Source: Rhizobium brockwellii
Lineage (GTDB): Bacteria; Pseudomonadota; Alphaproteobacteria; Rhizobiales; Rhizobiaceae
Direction: 5' to 3'
Assembly: GCF_000769405.2 (NCBI RefSeq)
Contig: NZ_CP053440.1
Span: 868,001-932,000, forward strand
DNA length: 64,000 bases
This document shows, piece by piece, positions 53,867 through 62,051 of the stretch. The notes beneath the pieces are model-generated. The model saw only the letters and a list, made by a program, of their open reading frames with translations. It made no database searches and had not been told where the DNA came from. The position numbers were made by a program, and so were the translations under genes. Every line of letters starts with the position of its first letter. Within the stretch, counting starts at the first letter, position 1.

Positions 53867-55336
53867 AACTGTGAACGGTCGAACCGGGTCGAAGATCGCC
53901 GTGCCTGAAATCGGTGAAATGCTGCCCGACAGCTCGACGGTGAATTCCCGTAAACCCCGAGGCCCGTCATTGAGCGCGTCGACCGCCTCGATCAACGAGC
54001 CGCTCTGCATAAGGGCTGCGGCGAAGGTTTCCGGGGTGGTTCCGAGATATTCCGAAAGCAGGCGATTGCGCAGATCCACGATCGCGCGGCGGTGCTCGTC
54101 ATTACCTGCCTCGAACAACATGTCGCATTCGCCATCCAGCCCTTCCGAGCGATTGTTGAGATTGGAGGAGCCGATGCGGACCAGCTCGTCATCGGCGATG
54201 ATCAGTTTGGAATGGACGAGCACCTCCACCTCGCTCGCTTTCGCCGTTACCCGCCCGGGCACGATTGGCCCGGGCACGACGGCATAGTAGACGCGCAGGC
54301 GATCGGCGCGGTCGGCGCGTTTGAGGCGGCGGATGACGCGGTCGCGATTGCCGCCCATGACAAGCTTTTCGATCAGCCCATGAGAACTGCGCGTGCAGAT
54401 GATGACGACTTCGGGGCCGTCCTCCTCCTGCAGCCGCGCGGCAATGGCGTCGGCGACGCGGAAGGAGGCGAGATATTGCGCCTCGATGTAAAGCTGCCGC
54501 CGCGCCCGGGCGATGACGTCCAATGTCATGGCGATGCCGTCGCTGATGCCGGGGCGAAAAGCGGTCGACGGCTCCGTCAGCGCGAAGCTGACCGCGATCT
54601 CCCTCGTCGAAACGGCGAGATCGTCCGGCCAGGAAAAGGGGACATCTTCGGCCAACGGCAGGTGGTTTTCACCGGTGGCGTTTTCCCAGCGCCGCCTGGC
54701 GATATCGCCGATCAACCTCGCAGCGTCGCCGGTCACCATTGCCTGAACGTCGTGCAGCGGATCGTATGAAACGCCCTTGGGGTCACGTCGCAATTTATCC
54801 TTGGCGCGGTGGAGCCAGGTGTCCCATCGCCGCGATGTCAGGTCCATGCCGCCGATGAAGGAGACGGCATCGTCGATGCAGACGAGCTTCTGATGGTGGC
54901 AGCCGCGCACCGCGCGCTGAAGATCGAAGCGCAGATCGATCCGCTCATTCCTTGGGAAACTCTTCTTGCGAAGCAGCCGGAGCGACTTGTCGGAATAGAT
55001 GGGGCCGAGCGTCCAGACGAGGATGCGTATTTCGAGCTGCGGATTTGCGGCCGCCAGCTCATGCAGCAGGTCGGACAGGGTCTCGTCGGATTTATCAGGT
55101 TCCATCGGGATGTCGGGGTTGAAATCCCAACCGACGATCCAGACGGTGCGCCGTGCCTGCCGCAGTGCGCGCGCCAACTCCGCAAAGTAGCTGTCGCCGT
55201 TGATCAGGAAGGTCGCCTTCGCAGCGCTGCCTTGGAGACGCAAGTCGCTCTCATCCTGTTTTTGGCGGTCGCCCGGTCGTTGTGATTTTGTCTGGGGCAA
55301 GCTCGGGTTATTGAAGATGGTTTCGAATGTCGTCAT
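53813..55336 (-). CDS. Phospholipase D-superfamily protein (cardiolipin-synthase-like)
   Basis: A 507-residue protein with two HKD motifs: HHQKLVCID (H148, K150, D155) and HSKLIIADD (H375, K377, D382), each followed by the usual glycine/serine strand (FIGGMD, RIGSSNLNN). It joins or cleaves phosphodiester bonds, in the relatives by making cardiolipin or hydrolysing phospholipids. No signal peptide or membrane span at the N-terminus, unlike ClsA, so it is more like ClsB or soluble PLDs. An EcfG promoter lies 30 bases upstream of the ATG. Confidence 0.9.
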   Translation of the reverse strand: MTTFETIFNNPSLPQTKSQRPGDRQKQDESDLRLQGSAAKATFLINGDSYFAELARALRQARRTVWIVGWDFNPDIPMEPDKSDETLSDLLHELAAANPQLEIRILVWTLGPIYSDKSLRLLRKKSFPRNERIDLRFDLQRAVRGCHHQKLVCIDDAVSFIGGMDLTSRRWDTWLHRAKDKLRRDPKGVSYDPLHDVQAMVTGDAARLIGDIARRRWENATGENHLPLAEDVPFSWPDDLAVSTREIAVSFALTEPSTAFRPGISDGIAMTLDVIARARRQLYIEAQYLASFRVADAIAARLQEEDGPEVVIICTRSSHGLIEKLVMGGNRDRVIRRLKRADRADRLRVYYAVVPGPIVPGRVTAKASEVEVLVHSKLIIADDELVRIGSSNLNNRSEGLDGECDMLFEAGNDEHRRAIVDLRNRLLSEYLGTTPETFAAALMQSGSLIEAVDALNDGPRGLREFTVELSGSISPISGTAIFDPVRPFTVLNRLGLGALVRLLIRPA

Positions 55337-55365
55337 GATTGCCTCGGCCTCTAACTGGGAGAGCA

Positions 55366-55390
55366 AACGCTTGGATTATTTTTGGGTTCC
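55366..55390 (-). promoter_or_regulatory. EcfG-type promoter of the phospholipase-D-like gene
   Basis: GGAAC (55390-55386), 16 bases, CGTT (55369-55366), both perfect, 30 bases before the ATG at 55336. Confidence 0.7.
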
Positions 55391-55453
55391 CTGCGGCGCC
55401 AGATGAGTCGGTCGGGTTGGCAGGGCCGGCGATACGAAGTGCAAGGAAACGAG

Positions 55454-56698
55454 ATGTCACAACGAGCAGGCAGCGCCGATCTTCCCCTTCACGGGGGACG
55501 CGTACCGCATTGGCTCGGCGACCGGATGACGCGGTTGGGAACGCTGGTCACCGAGGCGATCGTCCATCACTATGGCCGCGACGAATTCCTGCGCAGGCTC
55601 GCCCATCCCTTCTGGTTCCAGTCCTTCGGCGCGGTGATGGGCATGGACTGGCATTCCTCCGGTATCACCACCAGCGTTCTCGGCGCGTTGAAGCGCGGGC
55701 TGAAGCCGCGTGCCGGCGAGCTCGGCCTGCATGTCTGCGGCGGCCGCGGCGCGCATTCTCGCAAGACGCCGCAAGAGCTCGTCTCGATCGGCGAGCGTGT
55801 CGGCCTCGACGGGGAGGAGCTCGCGACCACGAGCCGTCTCATCGCCAAGGTCGACAGCGCCGCCCTTCAGGATGGGTTCGATCTTTATCTGCACGGGTTC
55901 ATCGTCGCCGATGACGGCCATTGGGTGGTTGTGCAGCAAGGCATGAACGGCGACAAGCGTCAGGCCCGGCGCTATCACTGGCTGTCGGAAGGGCTGGAGA
56001 GCTTCGTCGACTCACCGCATGCGGCAATCGAGGGAAGGAGCCAGGGCGAGATCGTCAATCTTGCCGACCGTCGCGCCGAACGCTCGCGGCGCGGTCAGCT
56101 CGATCTGCTGGCGACCCTCGGGCCCGACCGGATCATCCGTGAAGCCGCCGCACTGCGGCGTGCCGAAGCGCCGGCGCCCGAACCCGCCGAACAGCCGATG
56201 CTGCCGCACCTGATCATGCCTGCCCATCACGACGTCCGCGAAAGCGACGTCAACATGCGGCGCCTGCACGGAAATCTGGCTGCCGCGGCAGATCGCGGGC
56301 CGGCGGATTTCGAAGAGCTGCTGCTCGTTCCAGGCGTCGGCGCCCGCACGGTGAAAGCGTTGGCCATGGTCGCGGAAGTCGTCCACGGCGCCCCCTGCCG
56401 CTTTTCCGATCCCGCGCGCTTCTCGATCGCCCATGGCGGCAAGGACCGCCATCCTTTTCCGGTCCCGCTCAAGGTCTATGATGAGACGATCGCCGTGATG
56501 AAATCGGCAGTGCAGAAGGGCAGGCTCGGACGCGAGGAGGAGCTGCAGGCGCTCAAGCGCCTGGACGACCAATCCAGGCAGCTGGAACGCTATGTCACGG
56601 GTCCCGACCTCAAGGAAATCATCGCCGGCGAATTCCGTCAATCCGCCGATTTCGGCGGCCGGAGCGTCTTCGGCTGGGAGGAGCCGCCCGCAGAGTAG
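55454..56698 (+). CDS. DUF763 family protein
   Basis: A 414-residue protein with the DUF763 hallmark RAGSADLPLHGGRVPHWLGD at the N-terminus and HPFWFQSFGAVMGMDWHSSG nearby. A helix-hairpin-helix-like segment (LLVPGVGARTVKALAMVAEV) near residue 295 suggests nucleic-acid contact. The biochemical role of the family is unknown. AAGGAAACG precedes the ATG. It is divergent from the phospholipase-D-like gene with a short shared region. Confidence 0.9.
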   Translation: MSQRAGSADLPLHGGRVPHWLGDRMTRLGTLVTEAIVHHYGRDEFLRRLAHPFWFQSFGAVMGMDWHSSGITTSVLGALKRGLKPRAGELGLHVCGGRGAHSRKTPQELVSIGERVGLDGEELATTSRLIAKVDSAALQDGFDLYLHGFIVADDGHWVVVQQGMNGDKRQARRYHWLSEGLESFVDSPHAAIEGRSQGEIVNLADRRAERSRRGQLDLLATLGPDRIIREAAALRRAEAPAPEPAEQPMLPHLIMPAHHDVRESDVNMRRLHGNLAAAADRGPADFEELLLVPGVGARTVKALAMVAEVVHGAPCRFSDPARFSIAHGGKDRHPFPVPLKVYDETIAVMKSAVQKGRLGREEELQALKRLDDQSRQLERYVTGPDLKEIIAGEFRQSADFGGRSVFGWEEPPAE

Positions 56699-56720
56699 GG
56701 CACCCCTTTATGCCACTATC

Positions 56721-57170
56721 CTAACTCGCTGAGCCAGGCAGGGTGACCTCACCGTTCTCCTCTCCATCCCAGTACCGGATGGAGGATGCTGAAACCTTGA
56801 TGAGAACGATCCCGGGAGTGTCCACTCCTTCAGGAAACCACCGCTCGAGATCGGGAACCCAATGTTCTTCGAAAGCCGCCTTGTCCCGCACCAGCGAGGC
56901 GAAGCCCTCGACAGCGATGAAAATCCCCGGTTTGCCGAGCAGGCTGGGAGGCGCCGTGAACGTCAGCGAGACGGTGTCGATGCCTTCGATCTCCGTGATT
57001 TTCCTGGTGTCTCCATAGGAAAAGAACCAGGAATCCCCGTCATATTCGACGTCGCCGTTATTGCTCATCGGTCGGGCCGAGATGCGGCCCGACCCGGCGT
57101 TCGTCGACAGCATGCAGAAATCGATCTTCTTCAGCTGCGAGGATAGGTCTTCGAGGGTCATGGACGCCAT
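56721..57170 (-). CDS. Pyridoxamine-phosphate-oxidase-like protein (general stress type)
   Basis: A 149-residue flavin-binding-fold protein (PNPOx-like split barrel) with FCMLSTNAGSGRISARPMSN and WFFSYGDTRKITEIEGIDTV. This is the general-stress-protein-26 subgroup, not the biosynthetic PdxH. Cofactor and substrate are unknown. ATG 57170 has GGGAGATC upstream. A weak EcfG-like site (GGAAC 57226-57222, 16 bases, CGCT 57205-57202) lies 32 bases before it. Confidence 0.85.
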   Translation of the reverse strand: MASMTLEDLSSQLKKIDFCMLSTNAGSGRISARPMSNNGDVEYDGDSWFFSYGDTRKITEIEGIDTVSLTFTAPPSLLGKPGIFIAVEGFASLVRDKAAFEEHWVPDLERWFPEGVDTPGIVLIKVSASSIRYWDGEENGEVTLPGSAS

Positions 57171-57360
57171 TGCGATCTCCCGGGTTTGAATGCTCGGGAG
57201 TAGCGTGCAAGCGTCCAAATTGTTCCCTGGAAGGCCCGCGTGACTGAGCCCCCATCCGTTTGATCTATTCCCGCACGGTTTAAGGATGGAAGTATGCAGG
57301 AATTCCGGGAGTTACAGCCGCGTCCCATGCGAAGCTGAAAGATAAGCAGCGCTGTAGCCC

Positions 57361-58278
57361 TCAATGGCCGTCGGGCGGGACGGCTTCAGCCGGAACCGTC
57401 TCTTTCAAATTCTTCCGGTGGAAGATGAAGAGCCCCGCAACGACGATGATTGCGGCGCCGACAATGATCTGCGTATCGGGAACATCGTTGAAGAAGAGGT
57501 AGCCGAGGACGATCGCCCAGAGCAGCAGCGTATATTGCAGCGGCGCGAGCAGCGATGCCGGTGCGAGCTTCAGCGAGCGCGTGATGAGCAGATGCGCGCA
57601 GGTGGCGACGATGCCGAGCAGCAGCATGCCGGACCAATCGATGAGCGTTGCCGGCTGCCAGTGACCGATGCTCAAGACGATGCCGGTGACGAGCGCGGCG
57701 ATCGTCTGCCATGTCACCAGCGTCGTGTCGCTGGTCGAGCGCAGATAGCGGCTCATCACCAGCGACAGCGCAAAGGCAAGGCTGCCGGCAAGGCCGAACA
57801 GCGATGGTAGCGACAGCATCGCCGTGGATGGACGCAGCGCGATGACGACGCCGGCAAAGCCGATCAGAACGGCCAGCCAACGGCGCCAGCCGATCTTCTC
57901 TCCGAGAAAGAAATGCGAGAGCGCCGCAATGTAGATCGGCCCGGCCATATAGAAGGTCATCACATCTGCGAGCGGCAGATAGGCGACGGCAGCATAAAAG
58001 AGCGCGACATCGCAGGTCGCCATGAAAACTCGGATGAACTGCAGGCCCTTCTGCTCGACGCGAAACAGGGCCATCGGCCCTTGCCGCAGGATCATTGGTC
58101 CGAGCACGATGAAAGCGCCGATCGAGCGGATCACCAGCACCTGGCCGACGGCAAAGCTCGCGACCAGCCATTTGCCCATTGCATCGTTCAGCGCAAACAG
58201 CAGATCGCCAAGCAGCATCAGTACAACGCCGGTCATGATCAGGTTTCCGGCATTGATTACGCCAGTCTTGGTTGTCAT
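57361..58278 (-). CDS. EamA/DMT-family transporter
   Basis: A 305-residue inner-membrane protein with about ten spans in two homologous halves (MTGVVLMLLGDLLFALNDAM and ALVTGIVLSIGHWQPATLID regions). Drug/metabolite transporters of this type usually export amino acids or other small molecules; the substrate is not evident. ATG 58278 has a GAGG-type site; 58287 is an alternative. It is transcribed alone. Confidence 0.9.
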   Translation of the reverse strand: MTTKTGVINAGNLIMTGVVLMLLGDLLFALNDAMGKWLVASFAVGQVLVIRSIGAFIVLGPMILRQGPMALFRVEQKGLQFIRVFMATCDVALFYAAVAYLPLADVMTFYMAGPIYIAALSHFFLGEKIGWRRWLAVLIGFAGVVIALRPSTAMLSLPSLFGLAGSLAFALSLVMSRYLRSTSDTTLVTWQTIAALVTGIVLSIGHWQPATLIDWSGMLLLGIVATCAHLLITRSLKLAPASLLAPLQYTLLLWAIVLGYLFFNDVPDTQIIVGAAIIVVAGLFIFHRKNLKETVPAEAVPPDGH

Positions 58279-58399
58279 ATCTCGCATCCTCGCAAAGCAG
58301 CCGCGCATGCGTGGCCGAGTGCGGCTTCTGCCTTAACTCTACCGATGTCAAGCGCATCGATGATGTGATGAAGCAGACCACCGGCGCGGTGGATCAGAC

Positions 58400-59323
58400 C
58401 TAAAGCGCCCAATCATCCCAATTCTGGACTTCGGCCGCTTTGTCCTCGCGGCAAATGGTTTCCAGCGCCAGCGAAGCACGACTGGAGTGCCTTTGTTTAT
58501 GCCGCAGGATTGCAAATTGGCGGGATGGCAGAGGGAAGCGCGCCTTTACCAGCAGACCTTGCGTCAAGAGCGGTGCGGCCACGGCACCTGAGACGACCGT
58601 CGCGCAGAGGCCCTCTCTTGCTGCCGATATGACCGCCTCGTTCGACGGCAGTTCAAGTGCGACAGCCAGATCTGCGGGGGCTATGCCGAGATTGGAAATT
58701 GCCGCCTCGAAAGCCGACCGGGTTCCGGACCCCTTTTCCCGCATGACCCATTTTGTGCCCGAAACCAGGTCTGCCGGTGTTATTGGTTTGCCACGCGCCC
58801 AGGGATGGCGCGGACCGACGACGACAAGGAGTTCGTCCTCGGCAAGCGGCTGAACATGCAGCGCCGGCTCATCAACGCTGCCTTCGACGAAACCGACTTC
58901 GGCCAATCCATCGAGAACCGCTTTCGCCGCCGTGGTCGTGTTGCCAATCATCAGCTTCAAGTCGATGCCCGGGTAGCGGATCTTGAAACGCATCAGCATC
59001 GCCGGCAGCCAGTAGCTGGCGATCGTCTGGCTTGCAAAAACGACCAGTTCACCCTTTTGCAGGCCGCCGAGATCGGACAGGACGAGCGCTGCGGCCTTTG
59101 CGCGCGCCAGAGTCGCTCTAGCCTCCCCCAGAAACACCCGTCCTTCGTATGTCAGCTCTATGCGGCGGCCGACGCGATGGAAAAGCTCGACGCCATAGGA
59201 GGTCTCGAGATTGCGGATAGCCGAGCTGACGGCCGATGGCGTGAGCCCGATCGCGAAGGCAGCCTTGGTCAGATGCTCGCGTTCGGCGACCGCGACGAAA
59301 ATGGAAAGCTGTTCAAACGTCAT
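58400..59323 (-). CDS. LysR-family regulator (divergent from yeiH-like gene)
   Basis: A 307-residue LysR regulator: the N-terminal helix-turn-helix LTKAAFAIGLTPSAVSSAIR (residues 18-37), then the substrate-binding effector domain. It is divergent from a YeiH-like exporter, the same arrangement as E. coli yeiE-yeiH, so it probably controls that gene. The intergenic region has a TTCG-N7-CGAA site and an outer TGATTCA/TGAATCA repeat over its own start codon. Confidence 0.9.
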   Translation of the reverse strand: MTFEQLSIFVAVAEREHLTKAAFAIGLTPSAVSSAIRNLETSYGVELFHRVGRRIELTYEGRVFLGEARATLARAKAAALVLSDLGGLQKGELVVFASQTIASYWLPAMLMRFKIRYPGIDLKLMIGNTTTAAKAVLDGLAEVGFVEGSVDEPALHVQPLAEDELLVVVGPRHPWARGKPITPADLVSGTKWVMREKGSGTRSAFEAAISNLGIAPADLAVALELPSNEAVISAAREGLCATVVSGAVAAPLLTQGLLVKARFPLPSRQFAILRHKQRHSSRASLALETICREDKAAEVQNWDDWAL

Positions 59324-59355
59324 GATTCAATCGTTCGATTTAACCGAATGAATCA
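59323..59355. promoter_or_regulatory. Candidate LysR-type binding region
   Basis: TGATTCA (59323-59329) and TGAATCA (59349-59355) form an inverted repeat. Within it TTCGATTTAACCGAA (59334-59348) contains a T-N11-A core, the usual LysR-family signature. Confidence 0.45.
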
Positions 59356-59423
59356 TACAAAACTATTCAATGGAAGTCGACAATTGAGTGTGGGAGATTA
59401 CAGTCCTCCGCAAGGTCTTGCCG

Positions 59424-60449
59424 ATGATTGTTTCCGCCTCACGTTCCCTGTCGCTTCCCGCCGTTCTGCCGGGGCTTGTCCTGTGTGCGGCAGTCACGCT
59501 TTCTGCCTATCTCATTGAGCAGCTGCAGATGATGGTTTTCGGCTCGCATTGGATTGAGAGCCTCGTGCTCGCCATTCTGATCGGCATTGCCGTGCGCTCC
59601 TCGATCTGCTTGCCGCAGACGTTCATTCCCGGTATCCAATTCGCCGCCAAGACGCTGCTGGAGATTGCGGTCGTGTTGCTCGGCGCCTCGCTCAGCACGG
59701 CTGCCATCAGGCAGGCCGGACTGCCGCTTGTTGGCGGAATTGCCGTTCTGGTTGCTCTGTCTTTGGCCGGCAGCTTTGTTATCGGGCGGCTCTTTGGACT
59801 GTCGGCCAGCCTGGCGACCTTGGTTGCTTGCGGCAATTCGATCTGCGGCAATTCTGCAATTGCCGCCGCAGCGCCGGTGATCGGCGCCAAACCCGACGAT
59901 ATCGCGGCCTCGATAGCCTTTACCGCGCTGCTCGGCATCGGTGCAGTGCTGACGCTGCCGCTTCTTCATCTGCTCTTGGGTTTGAGCGTCGTACAATATG
60001 GCGTTTTCGCAGGGCTGACAGCCTATGCCGTCCCGCAGGTCCTGGCGGCCACGGCCTCTGCCGGAGCCGTCAGCACCCAGGTGGGCACGCTCGTCAAACT
60101 GATCCGCGTGATGATGCTCGGACCCGTCATCCTCGTGCTCGGTGCCGTTCATGGCCGCCGTCCTGGCGGTTCGCCAGTCAAGCTCCGCCATGTTCTCCCA
60201 TGGTTCATCCTCGGTTTTGCAGCCATGGCGACGCTTCGTTCCCTCGACGCGATCCCGGCGCCGCTGCTGCCCGGGATGGGGGCTGTCTCCGCCGCCTTCA
60301 CCGTCACCGCCATGGCCGCTTTGGGCCTCTCCGTTGATGTCAGATCCGTCGCCCATACCGGCGGTCGTGTCCTCGGAGCGGCGGCGCTGTCGCTGTTGGC
60401 GCTGGGGGCTCTCGGGCTTTGCCTGATCGGGCTGCTGAATATCGTCTGA
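59424..60449 (+). CDS. YeiH/UPF0324 family putative sulfate exporter
   Basis: A 341-residue membrane protein with about ten spans. Family signatures include LEIAVVLLGASLSTAAIRQA, the conserved LVACGNSICGNSAIAAAAPV and TLVKLIRVMMLGPVILVLGA. Members are annotated as sulfate or sulfonate exporters, but the activity is not firmly shown. ATG 59424 is preferred because AAGG lies eight bases upstream; GTG 59388 would add 12 residues. Confidence 0.88.
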   Translation: MIVSASRSLSLPAVLPGLVLCAAVTLSAYLIEQLQMMVFGSHWIESLVLAILIGIAVRSSICLPQTFIPGIQFAAKTLLEIAVVLLGASLSTAAIRQAGLPLVGGIAVLVALSLAGSFVIGRLFGLSASLATLVACGNSICGNSAIAAAAPVIGAKPDDIAASIAFTALLGIGAVLTLPLLHLLLGLSVVQYGVFAGLTAYAVPQVLAATASAGAVSTQVGTLVKLIRVMMLGPVILVLGAVHGRRPGGSPVKLRHVLPWFILGFAAMATLRSLDAIPAPLLPGMGAVSAAFTVTAMAALGLSVDVRSVAHTGGRVLGAAALSLLALGALGLCLIGLLNIV

Positions 60450-60584
60450 TCGAGGTTGCATGCCCAAAATACTTGCAAAGATTCCGTTGCCTTCCAAGCG
60501 ATCGGTGGCCAGCCCGCATATCCACGTCAGGCGGAAGCATAGATCGTCATGTTTCCGTGACGCCCTATTGCGCGCCAATCGGCT

Positions 60585-60686
60585 GTAGAGCAATTCCACC
60601 AAAGTGCCCAACGGACTTGCGCCCGCAATTGCACAATACCAAAAGATAAAGCGTTTCCATGGTGCGCGGAAAAGCGGACGCGCTCC
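60585..60686. repeat. Rhizobial intergenic repeat (GAGCAATTCC type)
   Basis: Blocks in order: TAGAGCAATTCCA, CAAAGTGC-CAACGG, TTGCGCCCGCAATTGC, AAAGATAAAGCGTTTCC, GGAAAAGCGGA and GCGCTCC. This is the order of a repeat I recall from many rhizobial intergenic regions. It differs from the copies at 6.2 and 43.5 kb. Confidence 0.5.
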
Positions 60687-60792
60687 GGTTGGGGTCGTTT
60701 GTGGAACCCGGCGACATCATCAGTCGCCACGACGATCGGCATGAACTCTCGAGCGCTGGCCGGCGGACATCGACCGCCACGTGAGAGAACGT

Positions 60793-60851
60793 GATGAAAT
60801 ATATTTCATCATATGAATTATATTGACAGCGCTCTGCCGTTGCGATTATCT
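60793..60851 (+). promoter_or_regulatory. Perfect 18-bp palindrome and promoter of the sugar ABC operon
   Basis: GATGAAATATATTTCATC (60793-60810) is fully symmetric. It is followed by TTGACA (60823-60828), 17 bases, TTATCT (60846-60851), a plausible sigma-70 promoter. The palindrome lies upstream of the -35 box, where an activator or repressor could bind. Confidence 0.6.
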
Positions 60852-60956
60852 GCCCATACCGGACTTCGAGGAGGAACTCCGGTCTTCAATGGATCATCGG
60901 CAGCCGCTGAGGCGCCGCCGGATATTTGGGAGGGGCTTCGGCCTCGAGGAGGAAAC

Positions 60957-61985
60957 TTGCGCAAATTTCTAAGCACGACCGCATTGGCGGTCCTTGCATC
61001 GACGCTTTTCGCCGGCGCGGCCAGCGCGGACACGGAAAATCCGTTCCGCTGCAAGCCCGGTGAAAAATACGTCATGAACGTCATGGTATCGGGCGTCGAA
61101 TATTGGTTCCCGGTCTATGAAATGTTCAAGCAGGCCGGTCAGCAGCTCGGTTGCGAGACTGCCTATACCGGCACGCCGGAATATGACGTCAACAAGCAGA
61201 TCGCCACTTTCGACCAGGCGTTGGCCCAGAATCCGGCCGGTATTCTCGTTCACCCGATGAACTCCGATCCGTTCATCGAGCCGATCAACCGGGCGATCGA
61301 CCAGGGCACGGCGGTCGTGACCTTCGCAGCCGATGCGCCGCTTTCCAAGCGCATCTCGTTCGTCACCTCGGACAATACCCGCGAAGGCACCTATGCGGCC
61401 GACGCGATTGCCGAAAAGATGGGTGGCAAGGGTGAATATGCCGTTCTCGAAAATCCGGGCCAGGACAACCACGACAAGCGTATCGCCGCCTTCATCGCCC
61501 GTATGGAGGAAAAATATCCGGATATGAAGCTCGTCGGCCGCGCTGCATCCAATCAGGACCCGAACAAAGCCTATCAGGGCTTGATGAGCTTGGTGCAGGC
61601 ACATCCGAACATTGGCGCCGTCTTCATGCCGGAAGCGAATTCGGCGATCGGCGCTTCGCAGGCCAACAAGGAAAGCGGCGGCAAGATCCTCGTGATGTGC
61701 GCCGACGTCAACGCCAACATTCTCGACATGATCAAGGCGGGCGAAGTGTTCGGCTCGATCAACCCGAACCAGGGCATGCAGGGTTACATGGGCTTCATGC
61801 TCCTGTGGCTTGCCAAGCATCCCGAACTCATCGACCCGATGAACGACGCCAAGCGCGTCGGCTTCAATCCGATGAGCATTCCGTTCGTCGACAACGGCCT
61901 TTCGATCGTCACGGCTGATAATGCCGACGACTTCTACTGGGACAAGTATCTGAAGCGGCGGGGCACCAAAGGCATCGAGGAGTAA
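60957..61985 (+). CDS. Sugar ABC transporter substrate-binding protein (CUT2/RbsB type)
   Basis: A 342-residue periplasmic binding protein. The TTG start at 60957 is chosen because GAGGAGGAAAC lies directly upstream and because it begins a clean signal peptide (MRKFLSTTALAVLASTLFAG, cleavage at ASA-DTE); a start at the distant ATG 60833 would add a non-signal leader. The two-lobed ribose-binding fold is clear (DQALAQNPAGILVHPMNSDP, RISFVTSDNTREGTYAADAI). The ligand is a sugar, not identifiable further. First gene of a CUT2 operon. Confidence 0.9.
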   Translation: MRKFLSTTALAVLASTLFAGAASADTENPFRCKPGEKYVMNVMVSGVEYWFPVYEMFKQAGQQLGCETAYTGTPEYDVNKQIATFDQALAQNPAGILVHPMNSDPFIEPINRAIDQGTAVVTFAADAPLSKRISFVTSDNTREGTYAADAIAEKMGGKGEYAVLENPGQDNHDKRIAAFIARMEEKYPDMKLVGRAASNQDPNKAYQGLMSLVQAHPNIGAVFMPEANSAIGASQANKESGGKILVMCADVNANILDMIKAGEVFGSINPNQGMQGYMGFMLLWLAKHPELIDPMNDAKRVGFNPMSIPFVDNGLSIVTADNADDFYWDKYLKRRGTKGIEE

Positions 61986-62051
61986 GCCTTTGTGCCGGCT
62001 GTCCGGGGGCAGGAAACTCCGGACAGCCACCGCGAGCGTGAGGAGGAGACG

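Larger units (their letters stand above)
60450..60956. other. Intergenic stretch with a mosaic repeat and the upstream region of a sugar ABC operon
   Basis: No gene was recognised in these 507 bases. The region contains a rhizobial repeat (60585-60686), a perfect palindrome plus promoter (60793-60851) and an untranslated leader of about 100 bases. A small hairpin, ACCGGA with TCCGGT, is at 60858-60883. Confidence 0.6.
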
